Assembly: GCA_977006965.1 (NCBI GenBank)
Contig: OZ345370.1
Location: 1,674,001 to 1,738,000 of the forward strand
From: Phymatolithon calcareum
Lineage: Eukaryota; Rhodophyta; Florideophyceae; Hapalidiales
Direction of reading: 5' to 3'
Length of the DNA stretch: 64,000 nucleotides
Part shown: piece after piece, positions 1 through 10,740 of the stretch
How positions within the stretch are numbered: position 1 is the first letter of the stretch
How the letters are laid out: each line of letters begins with the position of its first letter
Program-made: the position numbers and the translations under genes
Notes under the pieces: generated by a model
The model's input: only the letters and a program-made list of their open reading frames with translations
Database searches by the model: none
Told to the model about the DNA's origin: nothing

Positions 1-43
1 TACTTTTCGATTTCTTCTTTTCTAACACTTTCGTTTTTTGCAG
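1..43 (+). other. 3' end of an intron
   Basis: A pyrimidine-rich run with a branch-point-like CTAAC leads to TTTTTTGCAG ending at 43, a strong 3' splice site. The open frame beginning at 70 follows at once, so that gene probably has an upstream exon outside the window. Confidence 0.5.
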
Positions 44-69
44 CGTCTAAAACTCGTCCGAAGACGAGT

Positions 70-723
70 ATGATGGCAGATATCATCCTCGGTGGCGCGG
101 CTGAGGATGCCGAGGATGCTTTAATGGACCACGAAGATGACGCCTCGGCGGTTGAAGGCGGAAGCGACGCGGTTCTGGGGGGCGAACTGCTCATGGCACC
201 GCTGCAGTTCAAGCCCCTATTCGTTCTTTCCGAGTGGAAGCACCCGAGGACGAAGGACAACCGAGTCTCTGTGGCTGTGCTGCTCCCCACCGTTGTTGGT
301 GAGCAAGAAGGCGACGTGCGCGTGTCCGTTGAAGACGGTTTGTTTTTACGGGTTGATGTCGTCTGGCCTCCTGCGCTCACGAATGTGCCTATGTTAATGG
401 AGATGTGGCTCCAGGGGGATGGTGTCCCTAAAATTGAGGACTACCATCCCCAATTGCAGGGCTTTTACGACTACCTGGAGCAATTCCAGGCGAACCAGCG
501 AGACAAGGTTGAGTCTTTTTCCCGCATTCCGCTCCCTTTTGTAGTCAAACCAGATATTGAGAGGCATGTTTTAGGCTGGGAAGGGTCTTCTCAAATTATT
601 CTTTTCGTCACTTTATCGGCTCCGGACCGCAACTTCAACCCCGACGAAAAGAAGCTTGTAGTTAAAATTTTGAAGAGGTCGACAGGTGGATCCGTTGCTG
701 CTACGAGCTCAGTATCGCAGTAA
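70..723 (+). CDS. Unrecognised acidic-headed protein, possibly CS/Hsp20-like fold
   Basis: A 217-codon open frame. I do not recognise a family. The first ~40 residues are rich in Asp, Glu and Gly. Residues ~45-110 alternate hydrophobic and polar residues with a FVLSEWKHPRT segment and a VAVLLP strand, then a dG-F-L-R-V-D-V hairpin-like stretch, which resembles the beta-sandwich of CS/Hsp20-type domains; this is inference from pattern only. The C-terminal ~20 residues are Ser/Thr rich. A strong 3' splice site lies 27 bp upstream of the ATG, so this may be the last exon of a longer gene. The stop is only ~70 bp from the edge of the copia element, so it could also be a repeat-associated gene. 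Confidence 0.5.
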   Translation: MMADIILGGAAEDAEDALMDHEDDASAVEGGSDAVLGGELLMAPLQFKPLFVLSEWKHPRTKDNRVSVAVLLPTVVGEQEGDVRVSVEDGLFLRVDVVWPPALTNVPMLMEMWLQGDGVPKIEDYHPQLQGFYDYLEQFQANQRDKVESFSRIPLPFVVKPDIERHVLGWEGSSQIILFVTLSAPDRNFNPDEKKLVVKILKRSTGGSVAATSSVSQ

Positions 724-793
724 ACATTGGTAGAAAATTTTAATTACACAATTTCCGTGGCCAAAACTACAAAGAATTAACTTTCCCGCATCT

Positions 794-841
794 CCCGGCG
801 GTTGCCTAGGGCTACGTGTCTATCTAGCGCATATCATAACA
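794..841 (-). repeat. Truncated 3' LTR of copia element
   Basis: On the minus strand it begins TGTTATGATATGCGC and is identical over 48 bp to the right LTR start. A second LTR-start-like motif (GATATGATATGCTC) follows a run of seven G at about 880-909, so the 3' end of the element is rearranged. Confidence 0.8.
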
Positions 842-959
842 TTGGCGCGACAGTCGTCGCTTCGTGACAGTTTGACTGTGTCATTAGAGCATATCATATC
901 GGCCCCCCCGTCACGAAGTGGCGACTGGAGCGAGCTGCATCCTGTTTGTCATTTCCTTG

Positions 960-3783
960 AATGTCGCTTGCTTGACGGGCTTGGTGAGTATGTCGGCGAG
1001 CATTTTCGTCGTTGGTGTGTATTCGGGAACTACAATGCCTTTCTGGACGAGAATGATGGCGTATGTCTATGTATTTACTTCTCCGTGTTTGGCCGTTGTT
1101 GAGTGCAACTTTCACTGCTGACTGATTATCCATCTGCAATTTTGTAGGACCTTTGGGGGCTTGGCCCAGCTCATTGACTATGCTGCGTAGCTACCGTGAC
1201 TGCTGTGCCGCTTGTGCCGCCGCTATGTATTCCGCTTCACAGGTTGACAGCGCCACTGTGTTCTGGCGTTGTGATGTCCAGTGTATCGGCGCATTGTTCA
1301 GTGTGTGCACGATTCCGCTTGTAGATTTTCGCGTGTCGCTGCAGCCTGCGTAATCTGCATAGGTTGTTAGCTCGTCGGTTGCTTTCGGGAACAGGATTCC
1401 GTGGGTTCGAGTGGACTCAGGTACTTAACAAGCCTTTTGAGATGAGTCCAATGACGGGATGTTGGCTTTTTTGTTGCTCGGGAGAGCACGTTGACGATGA
1501 AGGTGATGTCGAATCTTGTAGAGTCCGTCAGGTAGCGAAACTCTCCCATAATTTTTGCGTACAATTCTTGAATGCTCTTGTTCAGATCTTCTGTTTCTTT
1601 CGCGTGACTAAGGTCAATACCGTCGACGTATGGGTAGGTTTGCGTTTTAGTGTCACCCAGTTTGAGTTGGTGAACAATATTGTCGATTATGTGCGGCTGC
1701 GATACATGAATACCCTGGGTGCTAGGAACGATCTTCCAATTGAGGTATTGGGTTGGGTATCCCAACCGCTTGACGTCGTATTTTTCTTTGAGAGTGACAT
1801 GCAACTCGTCTATGAGCTCTTTGTGTGTGGCAGCCACCAGAAAGTTGTCGATGGACACTGCTGTGATAACGAATTCTTCCGACGATTTTCGCTTGATGAA
1901 CAGACAGGGGACTAATTTGAGTTGTCTGTAGCCGTGTTGTGTAAGATATGTACGCGCTGCTTCTAAATATGTGTAACCGCCTTGTTTCGTGCCATACAGA
2001 TTTCCTAGGAGCTCTCCAACGCGGTGTTTGTGCTTATATGACCCATCAAAACGGGGATGCTGGAAGACGAACACAGGTTTAGTGTTTTGGAATTTTTCGT
2101 GCAGGTATGCGGAGTGTAAATCCATGTGCTCGAGGTAGAGATTGTGCGCGGATGCGATTGAATGTAGTATTCGAAGAGACGTTTTGTCTGCCATGTGTGT
2201 GACAGTTTTGGTGCAGTCATAGTGTTCGCCAGGGACCATAAGGTCACCTCTGACAGAACATCGTGCTTTACGGTCAGTTTCACCGTTAGAAAGGTTTTGC
2301 ATGTATCGGTACGTCATTGTTAGTGGAAGTACTTTGGCGCTGATGGGTACTGCATTTCGTGGAATCCACTTGAAGGCCTGCATCTTATCGAGGTTGTCCA
2401 GTTCTTTGTTATGAGCGACTGACCATAGGTTCGCATCTGGGTATTTCGTGGCCTGTTTGTGCGAGTTAGGAGGTGGGGTCACGGCATTTAAGGTCTTTGG
2501 GATTCCGGGATGCTTGCCTCTCGTTGTTGCGAAGACGTTACCGTGTACGTACGCGGGGTCAAGTGTTGGGTTGTATGGGGTGAAATCAATGCTCCTCACA
2601 TGATTGTATGTGCCAGTAATCAGGTTGTATACGACAACGTGTGTGGGGCTTATTCCGTACATATACCTCGCAGGGAATGCTCGCGCGGCTAGCTTAGGTT
2701 TCCTATCCTTTCGGGCTGGGATGAATCCCATTTCGCCGAAAGTGTATAGCCTTTGGATGTTTGGCGGGGATCCATGCCATGATGTGTGCGGTATCTGCTT
2801 GGTGGCTGTGTGGTATGTTAGATTGTACTTAAGAACGGCGTCCCCTACGGCATCTTCCCAGAACGTGTCGTCCAGATTTGATGTATAGAGAGCGGCACGC
2901 GCTTTTGAGCATATTGTTTGATTTATTCGCTCAGCGATGCTGTTTTCTTGTGGGGAGTATGGTACAGTTGGCTGGTAGTCCATGCCTCTGTCGCGGTAGT
3001 ATTTCGTCATTGCGTGTGATTGGTATTCTTTTGCATTGTCACTTCGGAATTTTTGTGGGTTGTGTCCATGCTGATTCCTGATAAACTCAATTGTTGCCAT
3101 AGTGTGCTTGGCTACTTGGTCTCATGTTGGCATGCACTCTATTTTGCAGAATCGTGAGTGCATGTTTATAAATGTAATGTAGTGCCGGTCTCCATGCTTG
3201 GAAAGTCGATTGATTGGTCCGCAGACATCGGACGAAATTGATGCGTTATGTGCTGTTGACATGTGCGGAGCACGTTTTCCTCTGGCTGTGTGGCACGCAC
3301 TGCATGTGATAGCCGGTGGAGTTTTCCTGAGTTATACGGGTAGGCCAGGTAGCATGTCATGTTTTGCCATCAATTGAATTGCTCGCGGAGAGATGTGCGC
3401 TAACTTGAGGTGCCAGTTCAAGTATTCGGCGCTCTTTTGTGTTGGTACATGGGGGGTAAACGAGGGGTTCCGAACATTGCCGCTAAAGATGTTGAGGGTC
3501 TTGCGTGTGTTCGCTTGCATATTCGGTAGTGAAACGTAGCTAGGCTGGGTTGTCGTTAGCGGCTTTGTTGAATGGAACGTGTGTTAATCACTGGGTGCTC
3601 GAAGGCATCGAGGCGATGCAGTTGGGTTGCGTGAGGGAGTTTCTATCGCTATTGTTCGAGCGGAGAATGCATGTGCTTCTTGTGGGAGCGCCAGGGTTTG
3701 CCTCGCAGAACGGTCCGCTGCCGCGTTCAGATTTAGGCTGTAGAGTCCGTTCTCGTAAGTCGCAGTGGACACGATTTTTTTAA
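960..3783 (-). pseudogene. Copia pol: pre-integrase, integrase, RT, RNase H (broken)
   Basis: Reading leftward: a GAG-pre-integrase segment with WHLKLAHIS (about 3360-3430) and an H-C-C zinc-binding piece (about 3200-3350); then the longest open part (1367-3100, 577 codons) with the end of the integrase core (FRSDNAKEY, YSPQENSIAER) and a reverse transcriptase (LDLHSAYLH, GNLYGTKQGG); then, after a frame change near 1367, RNase H (YADYAGCSDTRKSTSG, ALSTCEAEYIAA) interrupted by a stop. The reverse transcriptase catalytic box reads VSIDNFLV, where copia elements normally have Y/F-V-D-D, so the second Asp is Asn. No protease active-site D-S/T-G is seen between gag and pre-integrase. It is inactive by several independent changes. 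Confidence 0.88.
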
Positions 3784-3930
3784 ACGGGAGTGGGTGTTGA
3801 TGATGAATGCATGGGATGGGCGGAAAATATCAGTCCCATATTTCGTGGCGATGTCATGAACTGATAAGAGATTGTGACGAATGCATGGTGCCACGACCGC
3901 GTTTTCAACTTGTAGTGTGCCCGTGGGCGT

Positions 3931-5325
3931 CTAGATTATTACCTGCCCGGCGTAAGTGATGTTGTAAACGGAGTCGGATGCTGTTTTAGTAAGTGCTGGA
4001 AACGGAAGGCGCTTCATGCGTGGATGCCGTCTTACCATGTGACTAGGATCGGCGGCAGATTCAAGAGCATACTTACCTTCGTCGCCTGGAGCTGCCGGAG
4101 CTCCGTCTAGATTTGTTTGATGGGGTTCTGACAGTGTTTGACTCTGTTGTTCGAGCATTGCTAGACGCAGAGCCATTTCTTCCAGCAGTGCCTTCTGGTT
4201 CTGTTGGTGGTCGTACTGCTTGTAGTTCGGTAATTGGACATCTGGAACGTATGCGTTGGGAATGGGGTACTCTGTGGATGGAGGGACGAGGAACTGTTGC
4301 ATGTTGACTTGAGGAGTCCTTTGACGGATACATTGGGCATCGGTATGAGTGTAAGATGCGTGATAAGAACACAACGGTTCGTTGTATCCCTTCGGGCGCG
4401 GTGCATTCTTAGGGTAGATCTGTTGCTGCCTGTAGCGATATGGCTGCCTTGATCCACTGTACTGCCCTGAGTACTGGTTGCGTGGTCCTCTCTGCGGTTG
4501 GTGTATCGGGCGCTGCCATGATTGTTGTCGATGATGTGGCTGCGAGTATGTATGCCCGTAACCGCGTGGGGTGAGTTTTTCCGAGTGGTGCATTAATGGT
4601 TGGCCAGATAATGCGACAGCAGAGGTTGACTGGCGGTATAAGTGTGTTTGTAGTATCATCCGGTTGAATTCTTGGATTGTTGTCGCTGGATTTCGAATCA
4701 TTTGCTCCCCAGTTTGGATATAGTCCGGGTGATGACGTAGCCCCTCGATCATAAAACGAATGGTAGTGGATTCGGATTCGATTGCAGGATATTTCGCGTT
4801 GAGCATTTTAATTCTCAATTGCTGGTGCTCTTGGACAAATTCCTGGATACTCTTGTCAGGTGTGAATTGAATAGCTCGGGCTTCAGCTGTAAGAAGGTCA
4901 TGGTCGGCAGAGTTTGTGCTGGTGATGTGCGTTTCGAGGAATTTGCAGATTTGAAATGGCGTCCTCCTAAAAATGGCAGGGTCAATATTTGATGTGACGG
5001 CGGTGGGTAGGCTTCGCATTATAATCAGTCGAATGCGAGATTGCTTTATACGAAATTCCTTAGCCGCATCCTCATCTGCAGGAGGCTGCAAGCCTTGTGC
5101 GATGTGGTCTTCAGCTTCCATGATTGATGCCGCGTTTTCTAGTTCTTGGCGCCAGAATGCGAAATTGTTCGGGTCCAAACGGGAAAGCACTGCGGTGTAT
5201 GCTTCGGCGGTAGGTGTAGACATCTTGGTTGTTCCCGCTTCGGGTTGATTGCCAATGGGATTCTCGTGATTCTCGGAGGCCGTTGTGTAGGTAGTTGCCT
5301 GCGTGCAAGCTCGGCTGTTCTCCAA
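3931..5325 (-). CDS. Copia gag-like protein
   Basis: A 464-codon open frame directly downstream of the primer-binding site. Residues ~40-240 match the helical UBN2/gag layout of copia elements (LDPNNFAFWRQELENA, FLETHITS, IQEFVQEHQQLR, IRFMIEGLRHHPDY). A Gln/Arg/Tyr-rich nucleic-acid-binding stretch (~260-310) follows, then a degenerate zinc knuckle (C-S-Y-H...H-T-D-A-Q-C) near 320-335. The frame ends at the point where a protease domain would begin. It remains open although pol is broken, so it may be recent or simply not yet hit. It is a mobile-element gene, not a host gene. Confidence 0.8.
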   Translation of the reverse strand: MENSRACTQATTYTTASENHENPIGNQPEAGTTKMSTPTAEAYTAVLSRLDPNNFAFWRQELENAASIMEAEDHIAQGLQPPADEDAAKEFRIKQSRIRLIIMRSLPTAVTSNIDPAIFRRTPFQICKFLETHITSTNSADHDLLTAEARAIQFTPDKSIQEFVQEHQQLRIKMLNAKYPAIESESTTIRFMIEGLRHHPDYIQTGEQMIRNPATTIQEFNRMILQTHLYRQSTSAVALSGQPLMHHSEKLTPRGYGHTYSQPHHRQQSWQRPIHQPQRGPRNQYSGQYSGSRQPYRYRQQQIYPKNAPRPKGYNEPLCSYHASYTHTDAQCIRQRTPQVNMQQFLVPPSTEYPIPNAYVPDVQLPNYKQYDHQQNQKALLEEMALRLAMLEQQSQTLSEPHQTNLDGAPAAPGDEGKYALESAADPSHMVRRHPRMKRLPFPALTKTASDSVYNITYAGQVII

Positions 5326-5563
5326 GCTTCTCTGATGGCTTCTCGGCGTTGGCGGCGAGATTCTCTTGTGGTTCTGCTGTGAGTGGCCGTTTTTGGGATG
5401 TGGTTGGCTTTTTGTGTGTGTGTGTTTTTGGCTGAATGCGATGTATTTCTGTGTTCCGTGATTTCGTTGAGGTTGATTGTTTTGTGTTGATGGCGATGGC
5501 CGATAGGTGGTGTTGCGAGGCTGGAGGTGGGTTACTGTCGGAGAGGGTAGATTGAGTGAAGCA

Positions 5564-5577
5564 CTGGGCCCATAACC
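5564..5577 (-). promoter_or_regulatory. Primer-binding site, internal initiator-Met tRNA
   Basis: The minus-strand sequence GGTTATGGGCCCAG directly abuts the CA end of the 5' LTR. It is complementary to the anticodon stem-loop of eukaryotic initiator tRNA-Met. Priming from an internal cleaved initiator tRNA is known for copia. Confidence 0.8.
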
Positions 5578-5685
5578 TGTGATGGTGAACGCTTGACGTC
5601 TTTACTCTGTGCTACTGCTAGGATCGTTAAGCATCACCCCGGCGGTTGCCTAGGGCTACGTGTCTATCTAGCGCATATCATAACA
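5578..5685 (-). repeat. 5' LTR of copia element (108 bp)
   Basis: It starts TGTTATGATATG and ends CACCATCACA immediately before the primer-binding site. At about 108 bp it is short for a copia LTR. Confidence 0.75.
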
Positions 5686-5777
5686 GTGCACGAAGAATAA
5701 TATTGAAGTCAGACACAAGAATAGTGTTTTCCCCGATTGTACTCAACAAGCAGACAAGAAGTACATCGTCCTGGAGA

Positions 5778-5844
5778 CGAGGTGCCTTTGGGCGGCTCAG
5801 GAGATTGCACTGTGCAATCTCCTGAGCCGCCCAACGGCACTTCG
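5778..5844. repeat. Near-perfect palindrome, 33-nt arms, 1-nt centre
   Basis: The arms CGAGGTGCC...TTGCAC and GTGCAA...GGCACTTCG are inverted copies with two mismatches around a single central T at 5811. The innermost 23 nt of each arm are perfect. No gene overlaps it. Confidence 0.9.
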
Positions 5845-6015
5845 AACTACAGTCCTTGCCCCAGAAACGTACAGTAGGCACCATGCCCACCCTATCATAG
5901 ACGCAGCGCGTATGTAGCAATTATCATCATTTCTTGTGATTTCTATTTCGTGTTACTTTGCTAGCAAAGTTTTTTTCTTTCGTTGAAATTTTCATAAACT
6001 GTCTGCGTTGAGATC

Positions 6016-6176
6016 GGCCCGGTCTTCGTGTTTTGGCTTATGAAAGTGGGTCTAAAGAAGAAAACTTTCTTCCCGAAATGTTGTAGAAGCAAGTTTCCCG
6101 TTTCCCGAAACTTCGGGGAAGAAAGTTTTCTTTCTTATGACCCACTTTCATAAGCCAAAGCACGAAAAACCGGGCC
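6016..6176. mobile_element. Fold-back (MITE-like) inverted-repeat element, ~161 bp
   Basis: The ends are GGCCCGGT and ACCGGGCC. Each arm (~60 nt) contains TTTGGCTTATGAAAGTGGGT and a GAAAACTTTCTTCCC tract, inverted in the other arm with a few mismatches and a ~25-nt loop. There is no coding capacity. No clear target-site duplication is visible. It is probably a non-autonomous fold-back element. Confidence 0.7.
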
Positions 6177-9064
6177 TATCCCAATGCAGACTGAGCTATT
6201 CTTGTGTTTCGCCGCTGTCTCTTGATTTCCCCACGTTCCTGGGTGCAAGCAATAACAAAATTAAGGTGACCGCTTTTGAGGGAAAAAATAGAAGTGTATT
6301 GCTCGGGACACAACAACTGACCAATTATTGCCTCTCAGGCCTTACATCTTCCCTCACTTTCATCTTTTTCCAACTGACAAGTGAACAACATCGAATTCTT
6401 GCTATCCAGTAATGTACGTCAACAGAAGAAAAGGGATACAGTACATTTATCATCATGTTCGAGGTCCATCAGGGTGACCTGAAATGAAAAGCAGCAAACT
6501 CTCTTCTCACCAAACTGCAGTCCGTGCGGGTCAATATCAGCATTCAATTTCAAGTTTTAAGCATCGCCTTACTGGACTTGGAGCGAGATACTCTGGATTT
6601 CTCTTGTGCGTCAGACCAACGCCAGAATCAATCGTTGGTGACGTACCTGGACCAGACGTGAAGACCACAGTCAAACTCGCTAACGATAGAATAGAATGGA
6701 AAAAACTTAGGCCCTCGAATCGCTGCTAGCCCCACTAGGGAAATTGCAAAACGAGTGAATGGATTTCTCTTAATAATTCCTCCTAAAAGATAATGCGATG
6801 TGTGGACTACGTCTTGGTTGCGCGATTTCTCTAAAAATGTGTGTGTGTATGTGAACTGCTTTCTCCTCTCGTGGGGTGGGGCTCGCAAGGCAGTGCTTTA
6901 TTGCTGAATTATCTTCTACTTAGATTACGGCAGGTCACTAAAAATGTCTGAACTCGGGGTCAGTTCCCTGAAAAGGAATTATCAAATATTGCAAACCCAT
7001 GGGCCTATTTCTTTGCTTCTCCAAGCCGAAGTTCTTCAGGCAATCGCCAGCACTGCATAAAACAGAAGCTGACGAATTTCTAGAGAGTGGTATAGCAAAT
7101 CCTCCATTTTGACAATGAAGCTGTATCGAGTTTTTAAACAGTAGTCTTTCTGTCGGATTTATAGTGTTCCTAAGAACACATCGCACTGTATGAAAAGTGT
7201 GACGAATCAAACTGCATTTATGGCGGACCTCCTCGCCGAGATAGATGCTAGCTACGGACTACAGTTCTATCACGGCCGGTCACTATTTCTGCGTTGCTGC
7301 AAGCTCGTGAGCCATTGGAAGCTTGAGTATCCGGTCTTGGTCCTCTGATATTGCTCGACTAATCGACTAGGATCTGTGCTCCTCTATTTTTGGAGCACAG
7401 ATCCCTGTCGCCGTGCAGTTGCTTTTTCCCACTTCTTCGTCCCACAGGGATTTCCCTGCAGTCTATGTAAAAGCCAGAGTATCCCTGCGCCCGGTGCTTT
7501 CGTATGTTAAGAAGCAGTATGAAGCTGCGTAATTTCTGAAACATCATCTATTGCCCTTGCCTCCAAGGCGTCAATGGAAAGACAGAATGCTTCATGCTTT
7601 CCTTAGCGCTTTGATCGTCGCACGTTTTGGACACAGGTGTAGGAATACTTCGTTTTTCTTCGAATAAGACACCCTCTGCCCCCAAAGGAGCAGAGTTTGG
7701 CATTTTGGGGCAATGCCAATGCTTGTGAATCGTTACTAATGATTCACAACCATTGACCGCTATTCCACATAAAAGCCATCTACCCTGTCTAAACACGCCT
7801 CTATAGCTTCTGTCCGACTCCCCACTCAGTCTTTGAAAGCGTTAATATATTCTCAGTCTACCTGAGCGATTTTCTCCGGTTGACCTTTGACATGCGTTGC
7901 TTGGCCAAGAAAAAGACGAGAGATTATACAGTATGAGCACCGATTCCGTTGCAATTGTGTCTAAATACACAATTGCAATGGAATTTTGGGTATAGTACTT
8001 TATACCAGCACCCATTAACGCCAGGTGATAGTGCCCCAGATCAGAGCATTGGAATTATTTATTTATTTTTATTCTTTTCTCGCGCAGTGTCGAGAATAAA
8101 TATCAAGACTGTTGAGCGCAGAAGGAATAAATTATTGTATTTAAGTTCAGTGAGGAATAAATAACTGGTTATTCCCAATTATTGGATCCATCTAGCTGCT
8201 TTCTGTCACGATAGCATTGACGTCTTCGATTCCCCACACATCCGAGTTAGCATGAAGGAACATCTGCTTCTCGAAATTTGCAGGAATAACGCTTCTTCTT
8301 CTGTCATCCAACGCGGATCCGACTGTGTGAAAAACTCATCGCGAACATGCTTACCGAAAACTCGCGGCATCTTGGGTGCTACCAAACGGTGCTCGCCTGG
8401 TACGCAGTTCCCGTTGTACTGTGTTGATTGCCATGGTTTTCATAATCCTAAATGAGGAGTCCGCAGCCGACACGTCATGTGCTATCGATGACAAACATGT
8501 CACTTTACTGTTCAAGAATACCATCGGGCCCAAATAAACAATATAATCGTCGGGCCAAAATGCTGTCATTCTCCCCCAGAAACGTAGACTTAGTCGAGCG
8601 TTCTCGAGTAAATAATGCTTTCAAATAAATAAAATAATTGTCGTAACCACGAAGATCTCAATAAATACAATAAATATGCGCGACTCAGGAATAAATTATT
8701 GGAACAATAATTTAAATAATTACAATAGCAATTATTTTTTCCAATGCTTTGCCCCAGATTACTCACTATGCGTCATATACATAAGCTTACAAGTTCTTTG
8801 GCGCCCTACAATCAGGGCTAGAAGCAGTCAAATTGGTAATAATTGCGCAGAAAATACCAAAATAGCAATTTCATTTTTATTGGACTCGTAGAGGCAATTC
8901 AAATAGCAATTACATCAGCACGCTTTCGAATCGGTAACGCAAACTCGTTACTAAATAGCAATTTCTATTGCAATCTCTTTAATTTCTGCAATCATAGTTG
9001 CAATTGATGAATAGGCTCCAATTATTATCGAATTGCAATTAATTGGGATTACAATTTATTCGTT
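6177..9064. other. Gene-poor spacer with hairpins and AT-rich repeats
   Basis: No gene is supported here. It holds hairpins at 7370-7404 (13-nt perfect arms, 9-nt loop) and 7944-7983 (17-nt arms, one mismatch, 6-nt loop). From about 8640 to 9060 it is AT-rich with many copies of AATAGCAATT/TTGCAATT-type words. A stretch near 6613-6700 is weakly related to one near 18335-18420. Confidence 0.6.
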
Positions 9065-10351
9065 CTAGTGTCTAGTTTACTGAAATTTTCCCTCAATTGA
9101 GGGGCACTTTTCTCTCAATTGGGGAACGAGAATTTTTCAATTTTTGCGCATGAAAGCTACTCAATATCGAGCACATCAAAAGCGCCAAGCTCATGGATGT
9201 CTTCAACAAGTCGGGATATACTTGTTCGGCCTGGAAGTCTTCCAAAAATCGCTCTTAGCGCCAAACTCAAATCTTGTCATGAGCACGAGTATTCCGAAAA
9301 ACTTAACCAGTTCTGTCACTGTAGTCTCTTTTCCCCCGATTCGTTTCAGCTTCGCGGACGTCTATGCAGCTATTTTTCAAAGGTGAACTTGTGGAAACCT
9401 GGTCAAAAAGCAATCACAGGGCGTGTGAAGCCCAATCTCACCATTTTCCGATATGAAATCTCCATTTGGAGTGCGAACTGTCCAGAACTGACTCGGAATT
9501 CGTCCCCCAATCTGTTATATATCTTGTCACTCGTACTGTGGCACCCCATGAGCAATTACTTTGGGGTTTGCGGTCGGGTGTGATTACATCAATTTCCTCG
9601 TGCGACGCCTGGTCCCAAAAGCCATGCAAGGCGTAGGCGATAGATCCTGGAATAGGGCATTCTTAGCTTCTGACGGTTGGATCGAAGCTTGTGTTCCCCT
9701 TTGGGGAGCTTCTGTTTGCGACTGCGGAGAATAAACTGGCGTTTGGCGAAGAAGACTGGCGACCACGAGTACTGTAAGCCGGATTATGTGGCGCAAAGTT
9801 TTGCGGGCTGCGACTCGATACAAGCAGTTGAGAGGACGCAGCACCTTCGCTAGCCTTTCCTGCCTTGACGTTAACAATCTTGTGTGTCTTAATCTTAGTC
9901 TTCTCGGTCGGTTTGTGAACCAGGATCCATTTCACGCGAAGCGACGTGCTTGCGCGACCATTGATTTCATTCAAGAGTACCTCCAGAACCGTACTGTTCA
10001 CCTTTTTTGACTTGGAAAAGGCTCCATAAAGCCTGTAACACTCTGCGAAACTGGTCACCGATGTTGCCTTAGTGTGTACAGATGCGCCTACCACTCGGCG
10101 CGGGTCTTTTTCTCGTGACATGGCACGTCCGCTTCTTCTAACTGAAAATTGTAATTTCGTTCCTACCGCCGAACGACGCCCATTTAAGGCCGTAGTTTGG
10201 GTACTCCTCAGGCAGAACACAAGCCCGCCTTCCCAAAGTTGGTGCGAACTTTCTGTTTCGCATTCTTCCTACATACTTTTTTGAGCTTTCAAAAAGCCCC
10301 TCAATTGAGGGATTTATCCTCAATTGAGGTGGTTAGTAAACTAGACACTAG
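9065..10351 (-). mobile_element. Inverted-repeat DNA transposon remnant (piggyBac-like)
   Basis: Perfect 17-bp terminal inverted repeats CTAGTGTCTAGTTTACT occupy 9065-9081 and, inverted, 10335-10351. Inside each end lie two copies of the palindromic word CCTCAATTGAGG or a close variant, likely transposase sites. The flanks allow a CTAG or TA target duplication but do not prove one. Internally the minus strand holds fragments of a transposase of the PF13843 (IS4-like, piggyBac) type. At 1.29 kb it is too short for a full enzyme, so it is an internally deleted derivative. Confidence 0.75.
9130..10220 (-). pseudogene. Transposase N-terminal remnant, piggyBac-type
   Basis: A 185-codon frame (10220-9663) has a basic, Ser-rich head and is followed in other frames by WDQASHEEIDVITPD and, around 9278-9330, ELVKFFGILVLMTRFEF then DFWKTSRP. 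The last pieces resemble the 'TEEELKKFFGILLLMG...DYW' segment of PF13843 transposases. Stops and frame changes separate the pieces and no DDD catalytic core is present. The identification rests on that one motif, so the family call is moderate. Confidence 0.5.
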
Positions 10352-10740
10352 GCCTGCCTGTAGTATGTAGATAGGAGCGGGAATGTTTTTACAGCGACGT
10401 TAAAAAGTATTGGCTCCTGTTAAAGCCAATATCCACTTAGTGGGTAACCACTTGGCAAGCGAGTCCTGTACCAGCAACAGGTGGCCAAAAGACGAACATC
10501 TACGTGGGACATACTTACATCGTCCTTTTTGAATCCCTTGTTCATTAAACCTACTGTAGCTGATGACTTGGTCCTGCGTGGAGAGCTCTGCAAATGACGA
10601 GTAGAGTGATGGCTATTAAAAGTTTGCAAGGCGATAAATACTGCCACAAATTTAGTTTGTTTTCCTGAAGTAGAAAACCCAGTTTTAGGGAGGGGCACCA
10701 TGGACAATTCCAGTATCCAACCTGCGCCAAGTACATCGCA
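10352..10740. other. Spacer, nothing recognised
   Basis: 389 bp between the transposon remnant and the stop of the CP12-tailed gene. No frame, repeat or RNA gene stands out. It probably includes the 3' untranslated region of the gene to its right. Confidence 0.5.

Larger units (their letters stand above)
794..5685 (-). mobile_element. Degenerate Ty1/copia-type LTR retrotransposon
   Basis: The element reads on the minus strand: 5' LTR at the right edge, primer-binding site, gag, broken pol (pre-integrase, integrase, reverse transcriptase, RNase H), 3' LTR remnant at the left edge. The order integrase before reverse transcriptase defines the copia class. A 48-bp direct repeat (794-841 and 5638-5685) marks the outer LTR ends. 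The right LTR is complete (about 108 bp, TG...CA), whereas the left copy matches only its first 48 bp and is then replaced by unrelated DNA. No flanking target duplication is visible. Frameshifts in pol make the copy non-autonomous. Confidence 0.9.
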
